In this document: positions 46,095-55,282 of the stretch, piece by piece
How the letters are laid out: every line of letters starts with the position of its first letter
How positions within the stretch are numbered: the stretch's first letter is position 1
Assembly (NCBI GenBank): GCA_009692185.1
Contig: SHZT01000002.1
Coordinates: 240,127 to 304,126, forward strand
Source: Gemmatimonadota bacterium
GTDB taxonomy: Bacteria; Gemmatimonadota; Gemmatimonadetes; Gemmatimonadales; GWC2-71-9
DNA: 64,000 bases
Reading direction: 5' to 3'
Translations under genes and position numbers: made by a program
Notes under the pieces: model-generated
The model's database searches: none
What the model was told of the DNA's origin: nothing
The model's input: the letters and a program-made list of their open reading frames with translations, nothing else

Positions 46095-46658
46095 ATGAGA
46101 CACCTTCGCTTATTCGCCATTTCGCTCTTGATCGGTGCGCCGGCCGCCCTCTGCGCCCAGGTCAGCGTCAGCCCAAACGTCACCACGCCCGCGGCCTGGG
46201 AGCGGTTCGCTATCCGGGTCATCAATCAGACCGATACCGCCACCGTGGCCGTCCGGGTGGAGGTGCCGGAGATCATCATGCTCCTGGGGGTCCAACCCAA
46301 ACCGGGCTGGACCGTTCAGACAGTTCCCGCCACCGATTCGACGCCGAACGTCATCACGTGGACCGGCGGGACTGTCGCCAAGGGGCAGTTTGACGAGTTT
46401 GCCTTCCTCGGCCGGCTGGACCCGAACGCCAAGGAGGAAGCCCTCGGGTTTCCGGTGCAGATCAAGCGGGCGAACGGGTCGGTGGTGGACTGGCGCAAGC
46501 GCCCCGGTGAACTCTACTCGGCGCCGCGCGTGCAGATCGGGGGGACCGTGAGCATTTCTCCGGCGGGGCAGATCGCGTTGTCGGTGGCGGCGGTGGGACT
46601 GGCGATCGTATCGATCATCCTGACGATCGCGCTGAGCGCCAAGCGGCGGACGGTCTAG
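46095..46658 (+). CDS. DUF1775/YcnI-like membrane-anchored protein
   Basis: 187 residues. Signal peptide (to about AALCAQ), a YcnI-like beta domain (VSVSPNVTTPAAWERFAIRV, VPEIIMLLGVQPKPGWTVQ, ITWTGGTVAKGQFDEFAFLGRL) and a C-terminal span (IALSVAAVGLAIVSIILTIAL) match the DUF1775 plan. YcnI of Bacillus binds copper through the N-terminal His of the mature chain; here the corresponding position is Gln/Val, so that ligand is lost. Copper handling is therefore uncertain. It ends tail to tail with the DUF4340 gene, overlapping by four bases. Confidence 0.65.
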   Translation: MRHLRLFAISLLIGAPAALCAQVSVSPNVTTPAAWERFAIRVINQTDTATVAVRVEVPEIIMLLGVQPKPGWTVQTVPATDSTPNVITWTGGTVAKGQFDEFAFLGRLDPNAKEEALGFPVQIKRANGSVVDWRKRPGELYSAPRVQIGGTVSISPAGQIALSVAAVGLAIVSIILTIALSAKRRTV

Positions 46659-47566
46659 CGCTTCCGAACCCTCAGGGTCGAATCGTTGGGAGCGATTTCG
46701 TCGGCGATCCACACCCCGTTCCGGAAGATCGGCCCGCCTGAATCGTGCTGGACCCAGTAGCCGTTGGGCATGGAGTCTGCCCAGAGGCTGGTCAGCGTGT
46801 CGTCATGGGTGCCGATCACGACCACGCGCAGGTCCGGGTTCCGGAAGTTGATCTTCTTCGCCTCCTCCGCGGTGGCGAAGCCGGTCGCGTTGGACGGCGA
46901 GAGGTTCCGCAGCAGCCGTTGAACCAGGACCGATTCGGCGGGCCGGCCATCGCTGAACTGCCAGACGGTGTCCTTCCGCACGAGTGCATAGCGCCGCGCG
47001 TGGCGGGTCACGTCCACGCGCCGCGCGCTGTCCACCGGGATATTCGCCTGCTGATGCTCCCGCCAATCATCCACCCCGCGATCCACGAAGCCGGCGAACG
47101 GCCCCAGGCGCAGGTACACCCGCTCCTCACCGGACTTCCGGACGAATGAGCTCTGGTAATCCGGTCCCCGCTGGCCGACGATCAGCTCGATGACGGGCTT
47201 GCCCTGCGAGAACACGCGGACGTAACGCCCCTTGGCCGAATCCAGGCCCATGCGCTCATGGACCGCCTTGCTCTCACCGGCGATCTCGGGCGGCGTCGTG
47301 TCGGCCACCTGCTTGAAGAACCCCTCGAGCTCGAGTGCGGAGGCTCGGTGGCCGTTCACCGACCAGTACTTCGGATACCGTACGAGCCGAACCGTGTCCG
47401 TGTCGCGTGCGATCACGATCGAGTCGGTCAAGGACATCGGGACCGCCGAGTAGAGCTTGGCGCCGACGGTCTTGTCGCTGCGGCGAGACAGGAACTCGGA
47501 CACGCCCCACAGGACGAGCAGGACGACGAGAACCCGGGCGATGAGGCGGAGCTGTTTCGGCGTCAT
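46655..47566 (-). CDS. DUF4340 protein of the Gld-type transporter operon
   Basis: 303 residues with one N-terminal span (LIARVLVVLLVLWGVSEFL) and an extracytoplasmic body made of repeated beta motifs (ALYSAVPMSLTDSIVI-like, RLVRYPKYWSVNGHRAS, KPVIELIVGQRGPDYQSSFVR). DUF4340 proteins commonly follow GldG-like subunits. Its start overlaps the stop of the permease fusion by four bases, so it is the third gene of that exporter operon. Role: likely periplasmic accessory subunit. Confidence 0.8.
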   Translation of the reverse strand: MTPKQLRLIARVLVVLLVLWGVSEFLSRRSDKTVGAKLYSAVPMSLTDSIVIARDTDTVRLVRYPKYWSVNGHRASALELEGFFKQVADTTPPEIAGESKAVHERMGLDSAKGRYVRVFSQGKPVIELIVGQRGPDYQSSFVRKSGEERVYLRLGPFAGFVDRGVDDWREHQQANIPVDSARRVDVTRHARRYALVRKDTVWQFSDGRPAESVLVQRLLRNLSPSNATGFATAEEAKKINFRNPDLRVVVIGTHDDTLTSLWADSMPNGYWVQHDSGGPIFRNGVWIADEIAPNDSTLRVRKR

Positions 47567-49800
47567 GCAGCCGATCCGGGGTTCGCCCCCGCCTGGTAGG
47601 GACGCTTCTGGAGCCCCTTGCGCCGGATGAGCCGCACGGCCGCGAACAGGGCCAGCAGGACGGGTATTCCAATCACGTTGCCGTACTTGGCCGCGTCCTG
47701 CATCAGCGGGCTCGCAAACAAGAGACGCGGCGGCGAGCGGTCCTTCGAGCGGATCGCGATGAGGTCGATGTCCTGCGCCAGCCAGTCAATCGCGTTGAGG
47801 AAGAACGTGGCGTTCTCCGGCTGGAGGAAACCATCGACCGAGAAATCCGTGCTGCCGACCACGATCAGCCGGCCGGTCGGTCCCTTGTTGGTGGTATCGG
47901 TCGCCGTATGCGAATTGACCTGCACCGCAACGAGGCGGGTGCGGAGGCTGTCCGAGGGCCACTGCCGGCTGGGTGAAATGAGGACGCGAAGGCCCTCGAC
48001 GCCCGCATACCGACTGGTGAAGAAGAGCGGCGTGACCGTCCCCGGCCTCGCGCCCGTGGTATCGACGGTGCTGGACCAGGGCAGGAACACCCCATCTACG
48101 CCCTGGTTCACCACCGAGGCCTTGGTGGAAAGCGAGGAGAGCCAGAAGGGATACGGCACGCCGACCCGCCCGATGGCCGTGGGCATCCCGATGGGCCGAT
48201 TGGATGCCCGATCGAAGATCATGTCAGCATTGATGGATACGCCGAACGGCCGCAAGACCGGATTCCACGTGACCGGCAGGGGCTGGGCGAACTCCGACTG
48301 GGGCGACATCAGCATGCCGGCAGAGAATACGAATGCGCTGCCCCCGCGCTCGAGATAACGGAGCACCCGGGCCTGCTGGGCCTCCGGGAACGAGTCGGGG
48401 GACCCGCCGAGCACTAGGACCTTGGTACTGTCGTTCGGCGCGGAGTCTGCCGAAAGCTCGAGCGGCCGGACGTCGAACCGGGTGCGGAGCTCTCCCTGGA
48501 GCTGCGTCCACTGGCGGCGGATCTGGGCATCGCGCTGCGAGTTGACCCAGCCAATGATGGGCTTGGCCGGCCGGGTGAGCAGGCGGATGAACGACGACAG
48601 CCGGTATTCGAGATCATCCGTGCGGCTGATCGTGGGGATCACCTGGTTCGCGTTGGCGTACGAGACGGCGAGCCCCATGTAGCCCTGCTTCACCTGATAC
48701 TCGGACCGGCCCATCACGTTGAACTGCACCGGTGGAATACCCAGCTGCGACGCTTCGTTCTTCGCGAGAGAGTCTTTCCCCGGGTCCTTGAACACCACGC
48801 GGACCTTGCCGCCTCCCGCGCTCCGGAAGTCCGACAGCAGGTCTTCCACGTCGCGCTTCATCAGCGCGAACTCGGTGGGCACCTCGGCCGATGTGTAGAA
48901 CTTGATGGTCACGTAGTCGGGCAGGTTACGCAGCATGGTCCGCGCGGCCGGGGAGAGCGTGTACGCGCGCCCCGGCGTGAGGTCCAGCCGGCCGCCGATA
49001 TGGCGGCCGAAGAGATTGACGACGATGGCAGATACGGACAGCAACAACACGCCCAGGCGAAGCCGTTTGACCGTCGCGCCGCCGGGCGAAAGCTTCCGCG
49101 CCATCAGGCCGTAGTAGGCCAGGAACAGGAACACGGCGGCGACGCTGACGAAGTACACCACGTCCCGCAGGTCGATCACGCCTCGGGCAATGTTGGAGAA
49201 GTGCGAGAGCAGGGACAGCGTCGCGGCGTAGCCGCCCAATTCCGGCGGCAGGCCCACGATCATCGGGTCGAGGCCCAGCAGGATGAGGACGAACAGCACC
49301 GCCATGCCCACCATGACCGCCGTGATCTGGTTCCGGCTGACCGACGAACTCCACACGCCCACGCCCGCCATGCCGACAGCCAGGAGTGCCGCGCCCACGT
49401 ATTGGGCGATCGTGACGCCGACCTGGAGCTCCGCGCCGAATGCGAGGGCGAAGGAAATCGGTACCGTCGCAAGGAGCGCCGTCCACACGAACACCACCTG
49501 CCCGATGTACTTGCCCATGAGGAGCTGGGCTTCGTTGATGGGCTGGGCCAGCACCACTTCGATGGTGCCCGTCCGTGCGTCCTCGGCCAGGGCCCGCATC
49601 GTGACGGCCGGGACGAAGAACAGGAACACCCAGGGGAGGAGGTCCAGCATGGGGCGGAGCGATGCCGACTGGAGCTGATAGGCCAGGCGGAAGAAGAAGA
49701 AATCGTTCATGGCCACGAACACGATCAGCAGGAGATAGCCGGTCGGGTGGTCGAACAAGGCACGCAACTCGCGCCGCGCGATGGTCCAGGCGGCCCTCAT
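47563..49800 (-). CDS. GldF-GldG fusion, ABC-2 permease plus auxiliary domain
   Basis: 745 residues. Residues 1-240 are an ABC-2 permease with six spans and the motif ALAEDARTGTIEVVLAQPINEAQ, as in GldF/NosY. A further span (about 250-270) leads into a GldG-like auxiliary domain (KFYTSAEVPTEFALMKRDVEDLL, QLGIPPVQFNVMG, KVLVLGGSPDSFPEAQ) and a last span near 715-735. In Bacteroidota GldF and GldG are separate; here they are one chain. It pairs with the ATPase next door. Substrate unknown. Confidence 0.85.
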   Translation of the reverse strand: MRAAWTIARRELRALFDHPTGYLLLIVFVAMNDFFFFRLAYQLQSASLRPMLDLLPWVFLFFVPAVTMRALAEDARTGTIEVVLAQPINEAQLLMGKYIGQVVFVWTALLATVPISFALAFGAELQVGVTIAQYVGAALLAVGMAGVGVWSSSVSRNQITAVMVGMAVLFVLILLGLDPMIVGLPPELGGYAATLSLLSHFSNIARGVIDLRDVVYFVSVAAVFLFLAYYGLMARKLSPGGATVKRLRLGVLLLSVSAIVVNLFGRHIGGRLDLTPGRAYTLSPAARTMLRNLPDYVTIKFYTSAEVPTEFALMKRDVEDLLSDFRSAGGGKVRVVFKDPGKDSLAKNEASQLGIPPVQFNVMGRSEYQVKQGYMGLAVSYANANQVIPTISRTDDLEYRLSSFIRLLTRPAKPIIGWVNSQRDAQIRRQWTQLQGELRTRFDVRPLELSADSAPNDSTKVLVLGGSPDSFPEAQQARVLRYLERGGSAFVFSAGMLMSPQSEFAQPLPVTWNPVLRPFGVSINADMIFDRASNRPIGMPTAIGRVGVPYPFWLSSLSTKASVVNQGVDGVFLPWSSTVDTTGARPGTVTPLFFTSRYAGVEGLRVLISPSRQWPSDSLRTRLVAVQVNSHTATDTTNKGPTGRLIVVGSTDFSVDGFLQPENATFFLNAIDWLAQDIDLIAIRSKDRSPPRLLFASPLMQDAAKYGNVIGIPVLLALFAAVRLIRRKGLQKRPYQAGANPGSAA

Positions 49801-50756
49801 GGCGTACTCCCCTCCCCGGCCTGGTCCGGCGCCGCCGTCAGCTGCCGGAAGAGACCTTCGACACTGCCGCTCGCCTGGTGCAATTCATAGAGCGTCCAGC
49901 CCTTTTGCGCGGCCAGCCGGAAGATCTCCGGCCGGAGATCCTTGCGGCTATCCGCCGAAAGCTGGAACACGGCGCGGCCCTGCAGTTCGCGGGTGTGCTC
50001 GACGCTCTTGACCCCGGGCAGGGCGCCAAGCGCTTCGGCGGCGCCGGCCCCTTCGATTTCCACCGAGATCTGGACGATGCCCTTGGCCTGCGCGATCAGC
50101 TGCTGCACCGGTCCATCGGCCGCGATGCGGCCGCGGTGGATGATGAGCAGCCGCGAGCAGGTGTGTTCGACTTCGGGGAGGACGTGGGTAGACAGGATGA
50201 CCGTGCGGTCGCGTCCCAGGTGGCTGATCAGGTGGCGGATTTCGACCCGCTGGTTGGGGTCCAGCCCTTCGGTGGGCTCATCGAGCACGAGCAGGTCCGG
50301 CTTGTGCACGATTGCCTGGGCCAGCCCCACGCGCTGCTTGTAGCCCTTGGAGAGCTCGCCGATCGGCCGGTAGTAGACGCCTTCGATGCCAGTCGCCTGC
50401 ACCGCGTCGTCCAGCGCGCCCTTCCGGAACGGGCCTTCCAGCCCCCGGAGGTCGGCGACGAAATCGAGGTACTCGGAGACCAGCATGTCGGTGTAGAGGG
50501 GATTGTTCTCCGGCAGGTACCCGATCCGCCGCTTGGCCTCAAGCGACGCCGCCGCAAGGGGCGCCCCGTCCAGCAGGATTTCTCCCTGATCGGGCTCGTA
50601 GTACTGCGTGATCATGCGCATCGTGGTGGACTTCCCCGCCCCGTTGGGGCCGAGGAATCCCACGACCTGGCCGCGATCAATGGAAAAGCTCACGCCATCG
50701 ACGGCGGGCACAGCGCCGAAGCGTTTTGAGACGCCTTGCAGAGTCAGCAGTGACAT
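49797..50756 (-). CDS. GldA-like ABC transporter ATP-binding protein
   Basis: 319 residues from the ATG at 50756. Walker A GPNGAGKSTT, signature ELSKGYKQRVGLAQA, Walker B LLVLDEPTEGLDPNQ, switch His in LSTHVLPEVEHT. The C-terminal 90 residues form the regulatory domain common to GldA/NatA ATPases. It is the first gene of the operon GldA, GldFG and DUF4340, each overlapping the next by four bases. Gliding in other phyla needs many more gld genes, none seen here, so a general export role is more likely. Confidence 0.9.
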   Translation of the reverse strand: MSLLTLQGVSKRFGAVPAVDGVSFSIDRGQVVGFLGPNGAGKSTTMRMITQYYEPDQGEILLDGAPLAAASLEAKRRIGYLPENNPLYTDMLVSEYLDFVADLRGLEGPFRKGALDDAVQATGIEGVYYRPIGELSKGYKQRVGLAQAIVHKPDLLVLDEPTEGLDPNQRVEIRHLISHLGRDRTVILSTHVLPEVEHTCSRLLIIHRGRIAADGPVQQLIAQAKGIVQISVEIEGAGAAEALGALPGVKSVEHTRELQGRAVFQLSADSRKDLRPEIFRLAAQKGWTLYELHQASGSVEGLFRQLTAAPDQAGEGSTP

Positions 50757-50881
50757 ACGCGGCGGGATACTAACGGCGGAACCCATCACGCTTCAAGGGC
50801 TTGGGTGGGCTTGTTGCCCTTTCGCTCCGGAGTTACTTTATTGTACAAAGTCCTTTACTGTCCCAACGGAGGGTGTGCACG

Positions 50882-51463
50882 GTGCAATCGCCGACCCAGG
50901 AAGAACGCCAGAAGGCGCAGGAGTCGCTGGCCTACATCCGCCAGACCATGGAGTCCGCATCGTCCTTCACTGCCTTGTCGGGGTGGGGGCTGGTGGCGGT
51001 GGGCCTCGTGGGGCTGGCCGCGGCCGCCTTCGCGTGGCGGAGCGGTGTTCCAGAACGACTGACGGCCTGGCTTCCGGCCGCGGTGCTCGGCGTCCTGTGC
51101 TCCGGCGCCGCGAATACCATGAAGGCCAGGCGGCTGGAGATGCCGTTGTGGACAGGCTCCCTCCGGAAGGTGGCCTGGGTCATGGCCCCGGCGTTGATCA
51201 CCGGAGCGCTGCTCACCTGGGCGCTCTACGGAGCCGGCGTGCGTTACCTCATGCCCGGTATGTGGCTCGCTCTGTATGGGGCCGGGGTCACGGCCGGCGG
51301 GACGTTCTCGATTCGCGCCGTCCGCTGGATGGGAATCGCCCTGCTGGTGCTCGGTGGTCTCGCCTTCGTGAATCCGGGGCAGGCCATCATCTATCTGGCC
51401 GCCGGGTTCGGCGTGCTGCACATCCTCTTCGGGTTGTACATCGTCCAGCGCCATGGTGGATAG
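50882..51463 (+). CDS. Polytopic membrane protein of the regulator/uppS operon
   Basis: 193 residues. The GTG at 50882 is chosen because GGAGGG ends 8 bases upstream; earlier in-frame codons lack support. A cytoplasmic helix (TQEERQKAQESLAYIRQTMESA) precedes about five spans (GLVAVGLVGLAAAAFAW, LPAAVLGVLCSGAANTM, VMAPALITGALLTWALYG and two more). No family name is certain. It overlaps the winged-helix regulator by 11 bases. Membrane protein plus small DNA-binding protein is a common arrangement in which the regulator controls the operon. Confidence 0.65.
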   Translation: MQSPTQEERQKAQESLAYIRQTMESASSFTALSGWGLVAVGLVGLAAAAFAWRSGVPERLTAWLPAAVLGVLCSGAANTMKARRLEMPLWTGSLRKVAWVMAPALITGALLTWALYGAGVRYLMPGMWLALYGAGVTAGGTFSIRAVRWMGIALLVLGGLAFVNPGQAIIYLAAGFGVLHILFGLYIVQRHGG

Positions 51464-51776
51464 CGCCGTCCACGATGAGCTCGACCGGCTGATCCACGAG
51501 CGGATCCGCCTGGGCATCGTTGCGGCGCTGGCCGCCAACGAGAGCCTGACGTTTGCCGAGCTCAAGGACGTGCTCAAGACAAGCGACGGCAACCTGTCGG
51601 TGCATGCGCGCCGGCTGGAAGAGGCCGGCTACATCAAGGTGACGAAGGGTTTCGAGGACCGGAAACCAAAAACCGAGTACCGGCTGACGCCCAAGGGCCG
51701 GCGCGCGCTGGAGACCTACCTGCAGCAGATGGAAAGCATCCTCCACCAGGCGCGGGGGGCCCTGGAGAAACCATGA
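51453..51776 (+). CDS. Winged-helix transcriptional regulator
   Basis: 107 residues. The wHTH fold is clear: RIRLGIVAALAANESLTFAELKDVL (helices 1-2), SDGNLSVHARRLEEAGYIKV (recognition helix and turn), FEDRKPKTEYRLTPKGRRALETYL (wing and final helix). This is the HTH_34/ArsR-MarR-like type that often represses its own operon. It sits between the membrane protein and uppS, overlapping both. Confidence 0.85.
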   Translation: MVDSAVHDELDRLIHERIRLGIVAALAANESLTFAELKDVLKTSDGNLSVHARRLEEAGYIKVTKGFEDRKPKTEYRLTPKGRRALETYLQQMESILHQARGALEKP

Positions 51777-52516
51777 GCAACATGCATGTCGGCATCATCA
51801 TGGATGGCAACGGCCGCTGGGCCCGAACCCAGCGGAAGCCGCGCTGGCGGGGACACCTGGCCGGGGTCGAGAGCGTGCGCGACATCGTGCGCGCCGCGCC
51901 GGACCTGGGCATTGCCACGCTGACGCTCTACGCCTTTTCGTCCGACAACTGGAAGCGGCCGCAGGCGGAAGTGGGACGTCTCTTCTGGCTGCTCCGCGAG
52001 TACTGCGCCCGCGAACGGGCCGAGTTGCTGGAGAACGGCGTACGGGTCACGGGCATCGGGCGGCGGGACCGCATTCCCCGTTCCGCGCTCAACGAACTCG
52101 AGCGCACCGAGTGCGCCACGTCGGGGAACGACCGCCTCAACCTGCGGCTCGCGATCGACTACAGCTCGCAGTGGGAAATCGCGCGCGCGTCGCGCGACCT
52201 GGCCCACCGGGTGGAACAGGGAACGCTGGCCGCCGAGGAGATTTCGACCGACCTGCTGACGAAGGCGCTGTCGGGCGGCGTCCCTCCCGTGGACCTGCTG
52301 GTGCGGACGGCCGGCGAACAGCGCATTTCGGATTTCATGCTGTGGGAAATGGCCTATGCGGAGCTGTACTTCACGACCGTCCTCTGGCCGGACTTCCGCC
52401 GGGCGGACCTGACGCGCGCGCTCGCGGACTTCCGCCGTCGGGAACGGCGCTTCGGAGGCCTCCCGGCGCATGCGGCCCCTCCACCGGCACTGGTCCCGGA
52501 CGCCCGCGCGGTATGA
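51773..52516 (+). CDS. uppS: Undecaprenyl diphosphate synthase (cis-prenyltransferase)
   Basis: 247 residues. It makes the C55 lipid carrier for peptidoglycan. Catalytic Asp lies in HVGIIMDGNGRWA; other blocks are TLTLYAFSSDNWKRP, VRVTGIGRRDRIP, RLAIDYSSQWEI and DLLVRTAGEQRISDFMLWEMAYAELYF. The last differs from the usual T-S-G-E-x-R-L-S-N-F in having AGEQRISDF. Length is typical. Its stop overlaps the next ATG. Confidence 0.93.
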   Translation: MSNMHVGIIMDGNGRWARTQRKPRWRGHLAGVESVRDIVRAAPDLGIATLTLYAFSSDNWKRPQAEVGRLFWLLREYCARERAELLENGVRVTGIGRRDRIPRSALNELERTECATSGNDRLNLRLAIDYSSQWEIARASRDLAHRVEQGTLAAEEISTDLLTKALSGGVPPVDLLVRTAGEQRISDFMLWEMAYAELYFTTVLWPDFRRADLTRALADFRRRERRFGGLPAHAAPPPALVPDARAV

Positions 52517-52851
52517 ACCGCCGCTACGTTCGGCCGCTCGGCGCCCTGCTCCTGGTGGCCTGCGCCATCTGGGCAAACACCGTGGCCGATGACCTGTTCA
52601 CCGTGGCACCCGTGCATTGGCCAATGCTCCTGCCTTGGCTCACCCTCGCCGGCGTGCCGGTGCTGGTAGGCGCGTTCACGGCTGGCGCGCTGGTGTTCGG
52701 GAAGCCGGGCGCGCGGGCGCTGACGCTGGCGTTCGCCATCACACTGGCGCAGGCGGCGCTCATCTCCCACCTCGCGCCGGATATCGAGAAGCGCTACGAC
52801 CAGGTCGTGGCGCAGGGGAAGCAGCTGGTGAGGGATAGCCTGCCGAGGTAG
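52513..52851 (+). CDS. Small membrane protein after uppS
   Basis: 112 residues starting at an ATG that overlaps the uppS stop (ATGA). Three hydrophobic segments are visible (YVRPLGALLLVACAIWANTV, LLPWLTLAGVPVLVGAFTAGAL, ALTLAFAITLAQAALISHLA) and the C-terminus is charged (EKRYDQVVAQGKQLV). No family recognised. Being last in the regulator/uppS operon, it may serve envelope biogenesis. Confidence 0.6.
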   Translation: MNRRYVRPLGALLLVACAIWANTVADDLFTVAPVHWPMLLPWLTLAGVPVLVGAFTAGALVFGKPGARALTLAFAITLAQAALISHLAPDIEKRYDQVVAQGKQLVRDSLPR

Positions 52852-52873
52852 CCCTCACCCCTGTCCCTTGTCC

Positions 52874-52891
52874 TCGCGACTGAAGTCGCGA
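52874..52891. repeat. TCGCGACT palindromic repeat
   Basis: Perfect arms TCGCGACT and AGTCGCGA around GA, in the 124-bp gap before the amidohydrolase. No T-tract; it may be a REP-type element ending the uppS operon transcript. Confidence 0.6.
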
Positions 52892-52975
52892 CTTACACCC
52901 TCACCCCCCGCCCGCTGGTCACACATCCCACCTGGCCTCATCTTTCCGGCACAGGCTCTAGCCGAGGTTCGTCCC

Positions 52976-54466
52976 ATGCATCGTGTCCTGCTCATTTTCG
53001 CGGCGGCGTGCCTGTCGGGTTCAATACTAGGGGCCCAGGCCCCTGCCCCGTCCTCAGGTGTCCGGTACACCAAACTCCTGATCCGGAACGCGACGGTCAT
53101 TGACGGCGCGGGGAACCCGGCACGGGGGCCCTATGACATCGTGGTGCAGGGCGGGAAGATCACCGGCATCACGCGCGCGAGCGCCGCGCCGGAGTCGGCC
53201 GACCGGGTGACCGACGCCACCGGCATGTACGTGATGCCGGGAATCATCGATGTTCACGGACACATTCAGTTCCACGCGGGCGGCTCGCCCAATGGCGCGG
53301 CATACCCCAAGGACTACGTCTACAAGCTCTGGCTCGCGCACGGGATCACGACGATTCGCGACCCGGGAAGCAGCGAGGGGCTCGACACCATCCTCAACCA
53401 CGTTCGCTTGTCAGCCGAGAACCGGATCTCGGCGCCGACGATCATTCCCTACGTCACGTTCGACGGCCCGCAGACTCCAGACTCCGCGCGCGCCCTGGTG
53501 CGCCAACTCAAGGCACGCGGCGCGGCCGGGCTCAAGGTGTTCATCCAGCGGCCAGACCTCTACGACGCGCTGCTGTCAGAGGCCAAGGCGGTTGGCCTCC
53601 CGGTCGCGGTGGACCTCAAGGTGCAGGAAACCGACGCGATGTTCGTCGCGCGGCGGGACGTGCGAAGCATCGAGCACTGGTACGGCATTCCCGATGCCGC
53701 GATCCCGGGGCCGCAGAACTTTCCGGACTACTACGTCTACGACAACGAGCTTGACCGCTTCCGCTGGGGCGGCGACCTCTGGCGCCAGGCAGACAGCACC
53801 CGGCTCTCCGCCGTGCTCGACACGATGCTTGCCCACAAGGTGACCTGGGACCCGACGTTCGCGGTGTACGAGGCGAACCGGGACCTCACCCGCGCGCGGA
53901 ACATGCCGTGGCTCCGGGACTATGCCCTGCCCGCCCTCATGCGGTTCTACGAGCCGAACCTCATGAACCACGGTTCCTACCACCTCGACTGGACCAGCGC
54001 CGACGAAGCCATGTGGCGAAACAACTACCGCATCTGGATGCGGTGGGTGCGGGAGTATGCGGCGCGCGGCGGCAACGTGACGGTGGGGTCGGACGCCGGG
54101 TTCATCTACCACCTGTTTGGATTCGCGACGATTCGCGAAATGGAGATGCACCAGGAGGCGGGGTTCCACCCGGCGGAAGTCATTCAGCAGGCAACCCAGA
54201 ACGGCGCGCTGCTGCTGGGACGCACCAACACCGGCGTGGTGCGCGTCGGCTTCGAGGCCGATCTCGCGGTGGTGGACGGCAACCCCCTGCACAACCTCAA
54301 GGTGCTCTACGGCACCGGCGTGGACGTCGCGGAAAACGGACGGATGGTTCACCGAGGCGGCGTGCGGTACACGATCAAGGACGGGATCGTGTTCGATGCG
54401 CCGAAGCTGCTGGACGACGTGGCGGGAATGGTGAGGGAGGCGAAAGCGAAGGCCAGTGCTCCCTAG
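52976..54466 (+). CDS. Secreted amidohydrolase family protein
   Basis: 496 residues from the ATG at 52976, the start of a signal peptide (MHRVLLIFAAACLSGSILGAQ). The metal-dependent hydrolase fold has the N-terminal beta segment (LLIRNATVIDGAGNPARG), the HxH pair in DVHGHIQFH, a later Lys region (AAGLKVFIQ), HxxG-like NHGSYHLDW and the catalytic Asp in VGSDAGFIYH. The C-terminal GFEADLAVVDGNPL is typical of imidazolonepropionase/dipeptidase-like amidohydrolases. Substrate not predictable. The stop lies within the next gene's start (11-bp overlap). Confidence 0.9.
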   Translation: MHRVLLIFAAACLSGSILGAQAPAPSSGVRYTKLLIRNATVIDGAGNPARGPYDIVVQGGKITGITRASAAPESADRVTDATGMYVMPGIIDVHGHIQFHAGGSPNGAAYPKDYVYKLWLAHGITTIRDPGSSEGLDTILNHVRLSAENRISAPTIIPYVTFDGPQTPDSARALVRQLKARGAAGLKVFIQRPDLYDALLSEAKAVGLPVAVDLKVQETDAMFVARRDVRSIEHWYGIPDAAIPGPQNFPDYYVYDNELDRFRWGGDLWRQADSTRLSAVLDTMLAHKVTWDPTFAVYEANRDLTRARNMPWLRDYALPALMRFYEPNLMNHGSYHLDWTSADEAMWRNNYRIWMRWVREYAARGGNVTVGSDAGFIYHLFGFATIREMEMHQEAGFHPAEVIQQATQNGALLLGRTNTGVVRVGFEADLAVVDGNPLHNLKVLYGTGVDVAENGRMVHRGGVRYTIKDGIVFDAPKLLDDVAGMVREAKAKASAP

Positions 54467-55175
54467 GGCCCTGGTGGTTGCGGTCGCTCTCGTTGCTCCG
54501 GTGGTCTCGTCCGCGCAGGAGCGGGTGACGATTGCCGGAACCGTGGTGGACTCGATGTCCGGCAAGCCCGTCGAGCGGGCGACGGTCTACCTGGTGTCGG
54601 GCCCGCGCACCGAGACTGATGGACGTGGAAGGTTTCAGCTGATAGCGGCCGGTGGCGTGCTGGTGCTCCGGCGTATCGGTTACGCGCCGCGCGCCGTCCG
54701 GCTCGGGCCCTTCCTCGGCGCCAGCGTGGACCTGCGGCTCACAATGACGCCGATTGCCGTCGCGCTTGATTCGATGAACGTGCGGGCGGACATGGTCCGG
54801 ATCAACCCACGGCTGGCCGATTTCTACGACCGGCGTCGAACGGGGGCAGGAACGTATTTCACCCGCGACGATATCTGGAAGAGAAACCCCGTCCACCTCA
54901 CCGACTTGGTGGGGCGTGTCCCGGGGATTTCCTGCGGCCCCGCCGGCTGCAACAGCAGCCGCCGAGCCGGCCTTACTGCGGGCTGCCCGATGCAGGTAGT
55001 CATTGACGGGATCCGCGCCGACCTCTCTTTGGACGAAATCCCGCCCGCCTGGGTCGCCGGTATCGAGGTCTACCGCGGCATCGCCACGACACCGATGCAG
55101 TACGGGGGCACCGGTCGGGGCGGACGCGGACCGCAGTGCGGTACGATCGTCATCTGGACCGGACTGGACAAATAG
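54456..55175 (+). CDS. Secreted regulatory-like/TonB-plug-like protein
   Basis: 239 residues from a GTG inside the end of the amidohydrolase gene. Signal peptide to about VVSSAQ, then a regulatory-like domain (VTIAGTVVDSMSGKPVERATVYL, RIGYAPRAVRL). The plug-like part has NPRLADFYDRRRTGAGTYF, TRDDIWKRNPVHLTDLVGRV and PGISCG, then CPMQVVIDGI, IPPAWVAGIEVYRGIATTP and a last CGTIVIWTG. It is a close paralogue of the gene at 56908. There is no barrel. The four conserved Cys suggest two disulfides. Confidence 0.75.
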   Translation: MLPRALVVAVALVAPVVSSAQERVTIAGTVVDSMSGKPVERATVYLVSGPRTETDGRGRFQLIAAGGVLVLRRIGYAPRAVRLGPFLGASVDLRLTMTPIAVALDSMNVRADMVRINPRLADFYDRRRTGAGTYFTRDDIWKRNPVHLTDLVGRVPGISCGPAGCNSSRRAGLTAGCPMQVVIDGIRADLSLDEIPPAWVAGIEVYRGIATTPMQYGGTGRGGRGPQCGTIVIWTGLDK

Positions 55176-55191
55176 TTCCTCACCCCCTGTT

Positions 55192-55217
55192 CCCCCTCTC
55201 CCATACGGGAGAGGGGG
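55192..55217. repeat. CCCTCTCCC inverted repeat, second copy
   Basis: Arms CCCCCTCTCCC and GGGAGAGGGGG (11 bp) with an ATAC loop, 17 bp after the plus-strand gene. Same family as 3785-3806 and again followed by a minus-strand terminator. Confidence 0.65.
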
Positions 55218-55230
55218 AACGTTGGGAAAG

Positions 55231-55255
55231 AAAAAGGGCGACCGATCGGTCGCCC
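55231..55255 (-). terminator. Intrinsic terminator of the minus-strand lipoprotein gene
   Basis: A perfect palindrome with arms GGGCGACCGA/TCGGTCGCCC at 55236-55255 is followed on the minus strand by TTTTTCTTT. It ends the gene at 55283. Confidence 0.85.
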
Positions 55256-55282
55256 CGTTGCTTCATGCCTACACCGGTCGAG

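Noticed and set aside
49662..50729. 355-codon plus-strand frame opposite the GldA-like ATPase
   Set aside because: Antisense of a gene with intact ABC motifs; no domain.
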